Made by a program: the position numbers and the translations under genes | Source: Pseudomonadota bacterium | GTDB taxonomy: Bacteria > Pseudomonadota > Gammaproteobacteria > Steroidobacterales > Steroidobacteraceae | Reading direction: 5' to 3' | NCBI GenBank assembly: GCA_021808195.1 | Contig: JAKBCE010000007.1 | Span: 62,001 to 126,000 of the forward strand | DNA length: 64,000 nucleotides | Part shown: positions 35,706 through 44,788 of the stretch, one piece after another | Position numbering within the stretch: position 1 is the stretch's first letter | How the letters are laid out: each line of letters opens with the position of its first letter | Notes under the pieces: generated by a model | What the model was told of the DNA's origin: nothing | The model's database searches: none | Seen by the model: only the letters and a program-made list of their open reading frames with translations

Positions 35706-36245
35706 ATGAAAGCGACCGCACTGTCGGCGTGGATCGCACGCGCCGACGCCGCGGAATATGCGCTGTGCCGCCGCTTGAACCGCGGCGCTGCGTTTGCTGT
35801 TCCGCGTCGGACGTTCCAGGTCGCCAGTCGTCTCGGTGACGGGGTGCTCTGGTACGCGGTCATTCTCGTGCTGCCGCTGCTGTACGGCCGTGCGGCCGTG
35901 CGTCCGACGGTGGTCATGGCGCTCAGCGGGATCGTCGGGCTCGTGCTGTACAAGCTGCTCAAGCGCACTCTGGTTCGCGAGCGTCCGTTCATGACCCATG
36001 AAAACATCGATCTGGCGATGGCCCCGCTCGATCGCTACAGCTTTCCCTCCGGGCACACACTGCATGCTGTGTGCTTCACCGTCCAGGTCGTCGGTCATTA
36101 TCCAACGCTCGGATGGGTGCTCATTCCGATCACGCTGCTGATCGCCGGGTCGCGCACGGTTCTCGGCCTGCATTATCCGACTGACGTGCTGGCCGGCGCA
36201 CTGATCGGATTTGCGCTCGGAATGGTCGGTCTGTCGTTCACCTGA
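35706..36245 (+). CDS. PAP2-family phosphatase
   Basis: 179 residues, about five membrane helices. The three phosphatase motifs are complete: KRTLVRERP, FPSGHTLHAV and SRTVLGLHYPTD. PAP2 membrane enzymes remove phosphate from lipid phosphates such as phosphatidic acid or undecaprenyl diphosphate. It overlaps the next gene as TGATG. PAP2 plus a GT4 glycosyltransferase is a common lipid-modification pair; the substrate cannot be told from the sequence. Confidence 0.9.
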   Translation: MKATALSAWIARADAAEYALCRRLNRGAAFAVPRRTFQVASRLGDGVLWYAVILVLPLLYGRAAVRPTVVMALSGIVGLVLYKLLKRTLVRERPFMTHENIDLAMAPLDRYSFPSGHTLHAVCFTVQVVGHYPTLGWVLIPITLLIAGSRTVLGLHYPTDVLAGALIGFALGMVGLSFT

Positions 36246-37402
36246 TGCGCGTCCTGTTCGTCTCCGACGTGTATTTTCCGCGGGTCAACGGCGTGTCGAC
36301 CTCCATCGGCACGTTCCGCGCGGATCTGGAGCGCCTTGGCGTTCAGACGGTTCTGGTCGCGCCGCGCTATCCCGGCCATGAGTCGAGTGGTGAGCGTGAC
36401 ATCGTTCGCGTCGACGGCAGTCGCATACCCGGCGATCCGGAGGATCGGCGCATGCGTTGGTCGCACCTCGCGCGGACGCTCGCCGCGCTCGAGGGCGACC
36501 CGTTCGATCTGGTGCACATTCACACACCGTTCCTGGCGCACTATGCGGGTGTGCGGTTCGCACGCCGGCGCGCACTGCCGTGCGTGGCCACGTATCACAC
36601 GTTCTTCGAGGAGTACCTGCATCACTACGTTCCCGCCCTGCCGCGCCGGCTCGGGCGGGGATTGGCGCGTGCATTTACGCGCTCGCAATGCGCGGATGTG
36701 CGGGCGCTGGTGGCTCCCTCTGAGCCGCTGCGCCAGGTGTTGCGTGAGTACGGTGTAGAGACGCCCGTGCACGTGATCCCAACGGGACTGCCCGCGGACC
36801 GCTTTCAGCCTGGCGACGGCGAGCGCTTTCGTGCCGAGTTTGGACTACCGAGCGGGCGCCCCCTGGTCACCTACGTGGGGCGGGTCGCCCACGAGAAGAA
36901 CATCGAATTCCTGGTCCGCACGTTCGTCCACGTTCGGCGGGCGCTTCCACAGGCATTGCTGGTGATCGCCGGTGAAGGCCCGGCGCGTGACTCGTTGCGC
37001 AGACTGGTCAGCGAGCAGGGTCTGATGCAGGACGTTCGCTTCGTCGGCTACCTGGACCGCCATACCGCGCTCCTTGACTGCTATGCCGCTGCCACGGTCT
37101 TCGTGTTCGCTTCGCGTACCGAGACGCAGGGACTGGTGCTGCTCGAAGCGCTGGCCCAGGGGACACCGGTAGTCTCGACGGCTGCACTCGGCACCAAGTC
37201 GATTCTCGCGCCCGCGTGTGGCGCACTAATTGTCGAGGAGCGCGAAGAGCCGTTCGCCGCCGCAATAGTCCGTGTCCTCAGCGAGCCCAAATTGCGCAGC
37301 ACGCTTGCTCAGCAGGCCCGGGTTTATGCGCGTGGCTGGTCGTCGTTCACGACGGCTGCGCGCCTGGCCGAACTCTATCACGAGGTCTGTCAGGCGCAGT
37401 AG
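36245..37402 (+). CDS. GT4-family glycosyltransferase
   Basis: 385 residues, GT-B fold. N-terminal RVLFVSDVYFPRVNGVSTSI and VHIHTPFLAHYAGVRFARR; C-terminal LVTYVGRVAHEKNIEFLVRT, VIAGEGPARDSLRRLV, and the donor-binding FVFASRTETQGLVLLEALAQ with its E-x7-E pair. The closest known patterns are the MgtA/PimB-like enzymes that glycosylate diacylglycerol or phospholipids, which fits coupling to a PAP2 phosphatase that makes diacylglycerol. This pathway link is inference. Confidence 0.9.
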   Translation: MRVLFVSDVYFPRVNGVSTSIGTFRADLERLGVQTVLVAPRYPGHESSGERDIVRVDGSRIPGDPEDRRMRWSHLARTLAALEGDPFDLVHIHTPFLAHYAGVRFARRRALPCVATYHTFFEEYLHHYVPALPRRLGRGLARAFTRSQCADVRALVAPSEPLRQVLREYGVETPVHVIPTGLPADRFQPGDGERFRAEFGLPSGRPLVTYVGRVAHEKNIEFLVRTFVHVRRALPQALLVIAGEGPARDSLRRLVSEQGLMQDVRFVGYLDRHTALLDCYAAATVFVFASRTETQGLVLLEALAQGTPVVSTAALGTKSILAPACGALIVEEREEPFAAAIVRVLSEPKLRSTLAQQARVYARGWSSFTTAARLAELYHEVCQAQ

Positions 37403-38087
37403 AGCGCCTGCGCGCAGTCCTCCAGACCTCGGGGCGAGCGCACCGCCGCACCTGCCAATCCGTAGGTCGCGCCGGTGCGTGCACTGTATCCAGGTACGTT
37501 CACCCTTGCCAGCCTGTCCCGGTCCGTCCTCGCGTCCCCGTGAGCAGACGGCAGCAATCGGACAGATTCAACGAGTTGACCAGAGCCGCGCCGACACTCA
37601 TCGTTGACCCAAATGGCGTCCCATCATCCGCGGCGGGTGCGAATGCTCGTCAATCGAGTCGAAGTGATCAACGAGTGTCGCTTCGATGGCGCCATGCGAT
37701 GCCTCCAGATTACGGTCCTGTTCAGCCAGTTCCGCAGCGTCTCGAGCACAAGACCACTCTGGTGGCGCTGCCAATAGAGCGCATGGATCATTGGCCTGCT
37801 GGGCATCCCACTGTTTGGTTGAATCCCATTGCGAAGACGGCACACGTCGGACTCGATACGCAACTCGTCCGCGTTCAAGCGCCGGACGGTATCAAGTCTG
37901 GTTTCGCGAAAAGTGACAGCACGGAAAGCCATTCTCGGCATTTACTGCCTGCCGGGAATCCTCATCAGGGGGACAGCACTGCATGTGCGGGTATAAATGA
38001 GCTGTCGTTCCGTGCCGCAGACGCCTTATGCGCCGTTGCTGGCAGGTGTCCGGCTTGCATATGAGAGTGTCGTCAGAATTCTCTCAT
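37403..38087. other. Gene-poor stretch
   Basis: About 685 bases without a convincing gene. Several frames of 50-110 codons are open on both strands, but none has a ribosome binding site, family motif or the GC3 bias of the neighbours. The base composition (near 58% GC by eye from 37560 to 38060) is lower than in the flanks. It may be an old, fully decayed insertion. Confidence 0.45.
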
Positions 38088-38303
38088 CTATGTCTGCTGT
38101 TGCCCCGCGCGTTGGTAGTCGATGCTGGCGGTGGTGACTTTTCCTCGGGGCGCGAGTTGATCCTCGACCTGGAAAATCAAGGTCTGTTCGCTCTGGCGTA
38201 TCGCGGGGACCGCACGTTTGGCGCTGACTGGTCCCGGGCGGTGCGTCGAGGCGAAGTCGTTCAGCGCATTCTCTGTTGCAGGGTGGCGTTCCGTTTGCGA
38301 CAT
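38088..38303 (-). CDS. Possible small hydrophilic protein downstream of sixA
   Basis: 71 codons from ATG 38303, 14 bases after the sixA stop. Hydrophilic, with LIFQVEDQLAPRGKVTTASI near its end, no hydrophobic segment, no known motif. Codon positions are only mildly GC3-biased and the ribosome binding site is poor, so it may be chance. Listed because it follows sixA in the same direction. Confidence 0.22.
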   Translation of the reverse strand: MSQTERHPATENALNDFASTHRPGPVSAKRAVPAIRQSEQTLIFQVEDQLAPRGKVTTASIDYQRAGQQQT

Positions 38304-38317
38304 CCGCCCGAGACGTC

Positions 38318-38806
38318 CTACGCTTTGGGCGGGCAGTCGAGCGTGGCCGTGACAACTTCAATCGAGCTGAGCTGTGACCACGTGTCGGCGTCGAATGCGA
38401 ACTCGGCGACGGTACAGGTTGGCAGGTGATCGACCGCACGGCAGAACCTGTGCGCCAGCTCGCTCAAGCCCGGATCATGTCCGATCAGCATGACGCACCG
38501 TAGCGGTGGGTCGAGTCCCTGGATGACCTCGAGCACCGCATCGGCGCCGCCCGGATACAGCCGCTCGTCCACGACGATGTCGGCACGCTCGTAGCGCAGC
38601 GGACGGGCCATCAGCTGCGCCGTAGCCAAAGCCCGTCGCGCGGGACTGGAAAGCAGCAGTTCAGGTTGCACACCGCGACGGTGCAGCCGCTCGGCCATGC
38701 GGGGCGCGTCGCGCCGGCCGCGCTCGGCCAGTGGCCGCTCACGGTCATCGAGTGCGGCCCGCTCCCAACTGGACTTGGCGTGCCGGACGAGAATCAGGAT
38801 TTTCAT
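38318..38806 (-). CDS. sixA: SixA-type phosphohistidine phosphatase
   Basis: 162 residues of the histidine-phosphatase superfamily: ILVRHAKSSWERAA with the RHG-equivalent catalytic His, SSPARRALATAQLM, then DERLYPGG and LIGHDPGLSELAHRF with the second His. E. coli SixA removes phosphate from His of the phosphotransfer protein NPr or ArcB. ATG 38806 starts directly at the catalytic beta strand as in the family; the frame to 38872 is too long. Confidence 0.88.
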   Translation of the reverse strand: MKILILVRHAKSSWERAALDDRERPLAERGRRDAPRMAERLHRRGVQPELLLSSPARRALATAQLMARPLRYERADIVVDERLYPGGADAVLEVIQGLDPPLRCVMLIGHDPGLSELAHRFCRAVDHLPTCTVAEFAFDADTWSQLSSIEVVTATLDCPPKA

Positions 38807-39107
38807 GTACCACCGCATCGAGCGTGGCCGCCGTACCGCATGACCTGCGGGCTGGGGTCCAACACGGCTCATGCTCGAGCGGCGCAGGACCGTGCACCGG
38901 AGGATAACCCGGAAGCCGCCGGTCCGCCGCCCCGGCGTGCGTGCCGTCCCGGATTGACCGGTCCGTCTCGGCTGCCTGCGGCGGTGGCGGTCGTTTTTGC
39001 GCTACACTGGCCACCGGTTATTCAGAGGCCGGCAGGTGTGGCAGGTGGCACAGACAAGCGCGCGGGGCGCCGAAGCATTCGACAGGGATGCGCCGGCGGC
39101 GCCCGGG

Positions 39108-40124
39108 ATGTCGGATGATGATTTTCGTCCACCGTGGTGGTTGCGCAACCGCCACCTGCAATCAATGTTGGCGAGTGTGGCGGTGCGTCGTGCCCCGATC
39201 GTGCGCCGCGCTCGAGCTTTGCTCGCGGCACAGCAGGAACTGATCCTCGAGTGCGGCGAGGGCGTTCGGCTGCAATGCTGGCGCTCGATCGGCTCGTCGG
39301 GCGGAACCCCGGTGGTGGTGCTGCACGGATGGGAAGGCAGCGCCGAGTCGCTTTACGTCCTGTCGCTCTCGCAGCAGCTCTACGAGCGTGGCTTCGACGT
39401 TTTCCGGCTCAACCTGCGCGATCACGGTGAAACCCATCAGCTCAACCCGGGTTTGTTCCATTCCTGCCGCCTCGCGGAGGTCTGTGGCGCGCTGCGCGCG
39501 GTGCAGCGGCTGACCGAGCAACCGCTGCGGCTGGTCGGGTTCTCCCTCGGGGGCAATTTCCTGCTGCGTGCGGCCGCTCAGGCACGCGCCGCCCAGCTGC
39601 AACTGGCGCGGGTCGTAGCCGTCTCGCCGGTGCTCGATCCGCACGCGACTCTGCTGGCGCTCGAGGAGGGATTCGCCGCCTACTCGCTGTACTTTGCACG
39701 TAAGTGGTGGCGGTCGTTGCGCAAGAAGGAAGCGCACTGGCCCGAGCAATACGATTTGCACGATCTGCGCGGCACACACAATCTGCGCCGGCTGACGGCG
39801 GAGCTGATCCGCCGCTATACCGACTTTGCGACCCTGGACGACTATCTGCACGGCTATGCGATCACCGGCCAGCGGCTGGCGAGTCTGGAAGTTCCGGCGC
39901 TCATCATCAGCTCGCTCGATGATCCGATCATTCCGGCGGGCGATCTGCAGCGACTGGCACGCCCGGCGGCCCTGCGGCTGCTGGTCACGCGTCGCGGCGG
40001 CCACTGCGGGTATCTCGAGCAGCTCACCGGGCCCACCTGGGCTGAACAGCGAATTGTTGCCGAGCTCACGCTTGCGGAGTCGGCTGTCGAATATCCGTCT
40101 GAGCACGCCGAAGAGCTGGCCTAA
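39108..40124 (+). CDS. YheT-type alpha/beta hydrolase
   Basis: 338 residues: FRPPWWLRNRHLQSMLASV at the start (the family hallmark PPxWLRNxHLQ), oxyanion region VVLHGWEGSAESLYV, nucleophile in VGFSLGGNFLLRAAA, the acid in SLDDPIIPAGDL and the His in TRRGGHCGYLE. Related to YheT/ABHD1-3 esterases; the natural substrate is not established. Start ATG 39108; a longer frame from 38997 would overlap the promoter area. Confidence 0.88.
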   Translation: MSDDDFRPPWWLRNRHLQSMLASVAVRRAPIVRRARALLAAQQELILECGEGVRLQCWRSIGSSGGTPVVVLHGWEGSAESLYVLSLSQQLYERGFDVFRLNLRDHGETHQLNPGLFHSCRLAEVCGALRAVQRLTEQPLRLVGFSLGGNFLLRAAAQARAAQLQLARVVAVSPVLDPHATLLALEEGFAAYSLYFARKWWRSLRKKEAHWPEQYDLHDLRGTHNLRRLTAELIRRYTDFATLDDYLHGYAITGQRLASLEVPALIISSLDDPIIPAGDLQRLARPAALRLLVTRRGGHCGYLEQLTGPTWAEQRIVAELTLAESAVEYPSEHAEELA

Positions 40125-40247
40125 GCGTTAGCTGATCTGGGCGGGCCCGGCCCCGGGTCTCCCGAGCGGTGGACTACCCGCTCTCCCAGAGGGCATAGGG
40201 GCCCGGCGCGGCGGCGCGCCTGTGGGCTCGGGGCGTACACTGGCACG

Positions 40248-41570
40248 ATGAGACGCTCTGCCCGCGCCGCGATTCCCGCTTTCCGCGCTCCGGCGCCCGC
40301 CGGCAGCGAGAGCGTGCATGCGCAGGTCTTGGCCAACGGCATGCAGGTGCTCGTCTGGCCGGTGCACCAGATTCCGAACGTTGCGCTGAATTTGTGGGTG
40401 CGTGCCGGCAGCCGTAATGAGCGACCCGGGATCACCGGGCTGGCGCATTTCTTCGAGCACATGATGTTCAATGGCACGCGCACGCGCGCGCCCGGGGAAT
40501 TCGACCGCTTGATGGAGGCTCGAGGCGGTGCGAACAACGCCTTTACCAGCGATGACGTTACGGTGTACGAGGATTGGTTTCCCTCGAGTGCGCTCGAACT
40601 GGTGTTGGAGCTGGAAGCAGACCGGGTGGCGAATCTCGCGTTCGTGCCGCAGCTGATCGAGAGCGAGCGCGGCGTGGTGGCATCGGAGCGACGGCTGCGC
40701 GTCGAAGACAACAATCATGGTCTGCTCGCCGAGCGGGTGCAGGCGGCGGCCTTCACCGAGCATCCGTACCGGTTTCCGACCATCGGCTGGCCGGAGGACA
40801 TCCGCGCCTGGCGCCTGGAGGATCTGCAGGCGTTCTATACGACCTATTATGCGCCGAACAACCTGACATTGACGCTCGCCGGTGATCTCGATCCGAGCGC
40901 GGCCGTCCAGCTCGTGCGTCGCTACTTCGAGCCGATCGCGGCGCAAGCGCCACCCGCTCCGGTGCGCGAGCGCGAGCCGCCGCAACAGTGCGAACGACGC
41001 GTGAGCATCCGCCGCCAGGTCCAGACCCCCGTGGTGCAGTGCGCCTACAAGGCCCCTGCCGCTGCCGATGAGTCCGCGAGTGCGATCCACCTGCTGATGT
41101 CAGTGCTGATGGAGGGAGATGCATCCCGTCTGCATCGAGCGTTGGTCGAGGAGCAGCGTGTAGCCATCGAGGTTGGCGGTCACTGGCAGGAGGGATTCGA
41201 TCCAGGTCTGCTCTGGCTGTCGCTGACGCTGCCCCAGCATACCGATCCGCATGCGGCCCTGGCGGCGCTCGATGCGCAACTGGAGCGCCTCATCGAGGTG
41301 GGTGTGACGCAGGCCGAGCTCGAGCGGGCGCGCAATCTGGCCATCGTGGGTTTCTGGAAGCGCCTCGCCACGATCGACGGCAAGGCGCATCTGCTCGGTG
41401 AGTACGCGGTGTTTCATGCGCACTGGTCGGAACTGTTCGAGGCCCCACAACGTCTCGCGGCCGTCACCCGCGAGCAACTGCGGGTGATCGCCGCAGAAAT
41501 TCTCGCGGCCAGTCGGCGAACCGTCGGCATTCTTGCGCCGAGCGTGCGGCGTACGAAGGTTCAGGCCTGA
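40248..41570 (+). CDS. M16 family metallopeptidase, catalytic subunit
   Basis: 440 residues. The inverted zinc motif HxxEH is present in GLAHFFEHMMFNGT (H67, E70, H71), with the downstream Glu in the ELEADRVANLAF region. The start has no clear export signal but a short basic/Ala-rich stretch. Its partner gene overlaps as TGATG. In such pairs the active subunit and an inactive one form a heterodimer with a closed peptide chamber. Confidence 0.92.
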   Translation: MRRSARAAIPAFRAPAPAGSESVHAQVLANGMQVLVWPVHQIPNVALNLWVRAGSRNERPGITGLAHFFEHMMFNGTRTRAPGEFDRLMEARGGANNAFTSDDVTVYEDWFPSSALELVLELEADRVANLAFVPQLIESERGVVASERRLRVEDNNHGLLAERVQAAAFTEHPYRFPTIGWPEDIRAWRLEDLQAFYTTYYAPNNLTLTLAGDLDPSAAVQLVRRYFEPIAAQAPPAPVREREPPQQCERRVSIRRQVQTPVVQCAYKAPAAADESASAIHLLMSVLMEGDASRLHRALVEEQRVAIEVGGHWQEGFDPGLLWLSLTLPQHTDPHAALAALDAQLERLIEVGVTQAELERARNLAIVGFWKRLATIDGKAHLLGEYAVFHAHWSELFEAPQRLAAVTREQLRVIAAEILAASRRTVGILAPSVRRTKVQA

Positions 41571-42922
41571 TGGTGCGCGTCCCCGAGCACGAGCGCCTCG
41601 TTCTCGACAACGGGGCGACAGTGATTCTGCTGCCTCGCCGTGAGGTGCCGCTGCTCGCCTGTCAGGTGTTGCTGCGTGGTGGCAGCGTCGCCGATCCCGT
41701 CGCTGCGCCGGGCGTTGCCTCGCTGGTGGCGGCGCTGCTCGAGAAGGGAGCCGGTGGGCGTGACGCGTACGCATTCGCCGAAGCCGTCGAAGGGGCGGGC
41801 GGCAGCTTCGGGGCTGTCGCGGGCCCGGAGGCGATCGCGCTGCGCAGCCAGTTCCTCGCACGCGACCAGGGACTGATGCTCGAGCTGCTCGCCGACACGC
41901 TGCGCGAGCCGCGCCTCGAGGCCGAGGAATTCGAACACCTGCGGGCGCGGCAGATCGAATTCATCAAAGCGGTGAAGGACTCCGAACCGGCCGAGCTGAT
42001 CGACGCGTACGGCCGCGCGCTGCTGTTTGCCGGGCATCCCTATGCGCAGCCGGTGCACGGCAGCGAGGCGTCACTCGGGCGAATCGCTCACGCAGACGTT
42101 CTGGGCTACTACCGAGCGAATTTTGGCGCCGACCGCCTCATCCTGGTCCTGGCCGGCGATCTCGACGTTCATCGGGCCGAGCACGCCGTGCGTGGCGCAT
42201 TTGCCTCATGGCCCCGAGCGGCCGCGCGCACCCCGCTCGGCGTGCCGTCCGCACCGAGCGGCCGGCGAGTGCTGCTGATCGATGCGCCGGAGGCGGCACA
42301 GACGCACTTCTGGATCGGCGCCCCGAGCGTCGACCGCCGGTATCCGCACCGGGCCGCGCTCGATCTGGTCAACACGCTGTTCGGCGGACGCTTCACTTCG
42401 CTGCTCAATGCGGAGCTGCGGATCAAGTCGGGCCTTTCATACGGCGCCCGTTCGGGATTTGTGCGCGGCAGCGTCGCTGGGGAGTTCGCCATCCGCTCGT
42501 TCGTCGAGACCGCGAACACAGCGAGGGCGATCCACATGGCTCTGCAGGCGCTCGAACGGTTGCGTCAGGACGGGGTGAGCGCCGAGATGCTGGCCTCGGC
42601 GCGCGCTTACACGCTCGGACAATATGCGCTCGGTCTGGAGACGGCCGCCGACTGGGCGGGCGCGCTGGGCGATATCGAATTTTTCGGGCTCGGCACCCGT
42701 TATATCGACGAATACCCGGCGCGTCTCGCCGAGGTCGACCCGCAGGCCGCGCGCACGGTCATCGATGAGGCATTCCCGAGCCCGGAGCGGGTGAGGTTGG
42801 TCGTCATTGGTGATGCCGCGCGTCTTGCCGGCCAACTCAGTGAATTCGGCCCGGTAGTCAACATGCGGCTCACGGACCCGGAATTTGCACCGCTGCCGGC
42901 CGGAAGCGAACAGCCACTCTGA
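41570..42922 (+). CDS. M16 family peptidase-like protein, non-catalytic subunit
   Basis: 450 residues with the same fold, but the zinc site is gone: the position of HxxEH reads VASLVAALLEKG. It keeps the R/Y substrate-clamping pair near NAELRIKSGLSYGARSGF, which completes the active site of the partner. This division of labour is typical for heterodimeric M16B enzymes. Substrates are unknown; small peptides or processing of exported peptides are usual roles. Confidence 0.92.
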   Translation: MVRVPEHERLVLDNGATVILLPRREVPLLACQVLLRGGSVADPVAAPGVASLVAALLEKGAGGRDAYAFAEAVEGAGGSFGAVAGPEAIALRSQFLARDQGLMLELLADTLREPRLEAEEFEHLRARQIEFIKAVKDSEPAELIDAYGRALLFAGHPYAQPVHGSEASLGRIAHADVLGYYRANFGADRLILVLAGDLDVHRAEHAVRGAFASWPRAAARTPLGVPSAPSGRRVLLIDAPEAAQTHFWIGAPSVDRRYPHRAALDLVNTLFGGRFTSLLNAELRIKSGLSYGARSGFVRGSVAGEFAIRSFVETANTARAIHMALQALERLRQDGVSAEMLASARAYTLGQYALGLETAADWAGALGDIEFFGLGTRYIDEYPARLAEVDPQAARTVIDEAFPSPERVRLVVIGDAARLAGQLSEFGPVVNMRLTDPEFAPLPAGSEQPL

Positions 42923-42989
42923 GCGCTCACGCGTGTTGCGTCGTGCCGGATCGGGGTTGTGGCTCGGCACTGCTGCAGAGCGGCCTGGG

Positions 42990-43053
42990 GGTGGATTCCG
43001 GGAGACGGACCGCGCTCGAGAGGGGGGGGTGAGCTGCCGTTCCGTCTCCCGGA
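42990..43053. repeat. Palindromic repeat with G-run loop, copy 1
   Basis: Begins GGTGGATT and has a perfect 13-bp inverted repeat TCCGGGAGACGGA (42997-43009) / TCCGTCTCCCGGA (43041-43053). The loop holds the palindrome CTCGAG and a run of nine G. As RNA it would be a strong hairpin behind the M16 operon. Confidence 0.8.
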
Positions 43054-43076
43054 CCCGTTCGGATGTCGGGACGGGC

Positions 43077-43138
43077 GGTGGATTCCGGGAGACGAGGCGG
43101 CCTCATGAGGGGGGGGAGAGTCCGCCCCGTCTCCCGGA
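43077..43138. repeat. Palindromic repeat with G-run loop, copy 2
   Basis: Same design 87 bp further on: GGTGGATT, then TCCGGGAGACG (43084-43094) / CGTCTCCCGGA (43128-43138). The loop contains an inner GGCGG/CCGCC stem, the palindrome CCTCATGAGG and another long G run. Stem ends are conserved between the copies, loops differ but keep the same plan. The following 43139-43336 has no gene I can support. Confidence 0.8.
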
Positions 43139-43336
43139 TCCTTCAACTGGCGTCAGCGCGCGTGTCCGTCCGATGCGACCTTAAAGCCGCGAAGTGGGTG
43201 AAGACGAATCCGGCCCGAGGCGCGAGCGCTCTCGCCGTGCCGAGGTCGGCAGGGGCGCCGTGTGCATCACCGCGCCGCACCGCTCGATTCGGACAGGCCG
43301 CTGCCTCGGCACGCCAGCGCTGCCTCATCGCCAATG

Positions 43337-43580
43337 CTACGCAACAAATGTCTGCCAGACCGCGCGGGTCGAGTCCCGCAACGCTTGGCGTGCGCAACTG
43401 TCGTAGCGCGGCGCAATGCCGACCTGCAGGCCGATCCCGCCGGCCCCGTGCGGCACCGTACGCGCGCATGAGTAAGCGAGGCGGTTGAGCGCCGGGGAGG
43501 GTGGCTGCCGAGACCGCCGGAGCGAGGACTGCAGACACCGCCAAAGACGCTATTCGACGCTTTTTGCAGTGCGATGTCAT
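43337..43580 (-). pseudogene. Small exported protein, apparently frameshifted
   Basis: Start ATG 43580 has a perfect AGGAGG nine bases upstream, and the first 26 residues form a classic signal peptide (RRIASLAVSAVLAPAVSAA). After that the frame loses codon bias. The neighbouring frame instead gives a GC3-biased stretch (LNRLAYSCARTVPHGAGG, IGLQVGIAPRYDSCARQ, ALRDSTRAVWQTFVA) ending at a TAG at 43337-43339. A one-base change in the CCCC/GGGG run near 43492-43504 would join the two into an exported protein of about 78 residues with two Cys. Either a real frameshift or a sequencing error; the uncorrected frame runs on to 43143. Confidence 0.45.
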
Positions 43581-43697
43581 GTTCTTCCTCCTGGTGACTC
43601 GGGCGTCGCTCGGGGCTGCTGCCCGGGCGTGTGGCCAGAATAGGGGGCGAATGTGACAGCTACAAGCAAAAAGATTATTGCGATGCATGAGCGAATC

Positions 43698-44612
43698 TCA
43701 TTCAACACACTGATCCGCCAATTCGCAGCCGAATGTCTCATGCAGCCAGTCGATCAGCGCGCGCACAGCCGGCTTGTCACCGTCTTTCGCGCGGTAGACA
43801 AGGTAATAACTGTCGGCGGTAGGCAATTCAACGGCAAAGACGCGCACCAGGGTGCCGGCGTGGAACGATCGGTAACAATGTCGGGTCGGCACCAGCGCGA
43901 TGCCGACACCATGCTCGGCGGCGCGCACCACCGCGTGCAGGGTGTCGAGTTCAAGCACGCGGGCCGGTTCGGGTGTGGCGATTCCAACTTCCTGTGCCCA
44001 GGCAGGCCAGGCGTCGGCCGACGGTTTGTGAACAATCAGCGTGAATTGCGCGAACACGGTGCTGCCATGCTGGGCGATCGTCGGCAGGTGCTGTGGCGCG
44101 CATGCGGCGCTCAGCGATAGCGGAAACAGCCGCGCGCACTGCAGCCCCTGCGGCGCGGCATCGAGAAGAAGAACGGATACGTCCGCGCTGAGCGAATGTA
44201 CGGCGGGCCGCGGGTCGTGCGAATCGATTTGGATATCGATGCCTGGATGCCGGGCGCAGAACTCGCCGAGGCGCGGAATGAGCAACTCGCTCGCGAAAAA
44301 TGGCGGTAGCACCATGCGCACCTTGCGCCGGCCACCGCCGCGGACGATTTGCGCAACGCTGCGGTCGAGCGCTTCGAGCAACGGCTCGACCTCCTCTACG
44401 AGCGCCGCCCCGGCGCGTGTCAGCTCGAGAGAGCGCGGTTTGCGTTCGAACAATCGAGTGCCAAGCGTCTCTTCCAGCTCCTTCATCTGGTGGCTGACGG
44501 CAGAGGGCGTCAGATGCAGCTCGTCGGCAGCGAATTTGAAGCTGCGATGACGCGCCGCGACGCAGAACACCCGCAGGCTGCGGGTGGGCGGCGGACGGGA
44601 CAGGCGGATCAT
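43698..44612 (-). CDS. LysR family transcriptional regulator (GcvA-like)
   Basis: 304 residues from ATG 44612 (an ATG 45 bases upstream is in frame). N-terminal winged helix-turn-helix RSLRVFCVAARHRSFKFAAD, LHLTPSAVSHQMKELEETLG, then the effector-binding domain with LDTLHAVVRAAEHGVGIALV and PTRHCY. The end (YRAKDGDKPAVRALIDWL) is typical of GcvA/AmpR-like members. No divergent target gene is clear; the DUF924 gene upstream runs in the same direction. Confidence 0.88.
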   Translation of the reverse strand: MIRLSRPPPTRSLRVFCVAARHRSFKFAADELHLTPSAVSHQMKELEETLGTRLFERKPRSLELTRAGAALVEEVEPLLEALDRSVAQIVRGGGRRKVRMVLPPFFASELLIPRLGEFCARHPGIDIQIDSHDPRPAVHSLSADVSVLLLDAAPQGLQCARLFPLSLSAACAPQHLPTIAQHGSTVFAQFTLIVHKPSADAWPAWAQEVGIATPEPARVLELDTLHAVVRAAEHGVGIALVPTRHCYRSFHAGTLVRVFAVELPTADSYYLVYRAKDGDKPAVRALIDWLHETFGCELADQCVE

Positions 44613-44788
44613 GACGGCGGTCGGAACATCGTGGACGTGAAGCGATGCAATCGTCATGCCATGTCGGTGGTCGGGCCGCCAGCCATGCCGGGACCGGTCC
44701 AGACGGGTTCCCGTGCATCGAATTGGACCTCGGCACCGCGGCGATGCACCAAATCGAGGCGGCCGGCGGTGCGCCGCCGCGACGCAGG

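Noticed and set aside
38028..38429. 133-codon plus-strand frame overlapping sixA
   Set aside because: Overlaps the C-terminal codons of sixA antisense, no ribosome binding site or recognisable fold.
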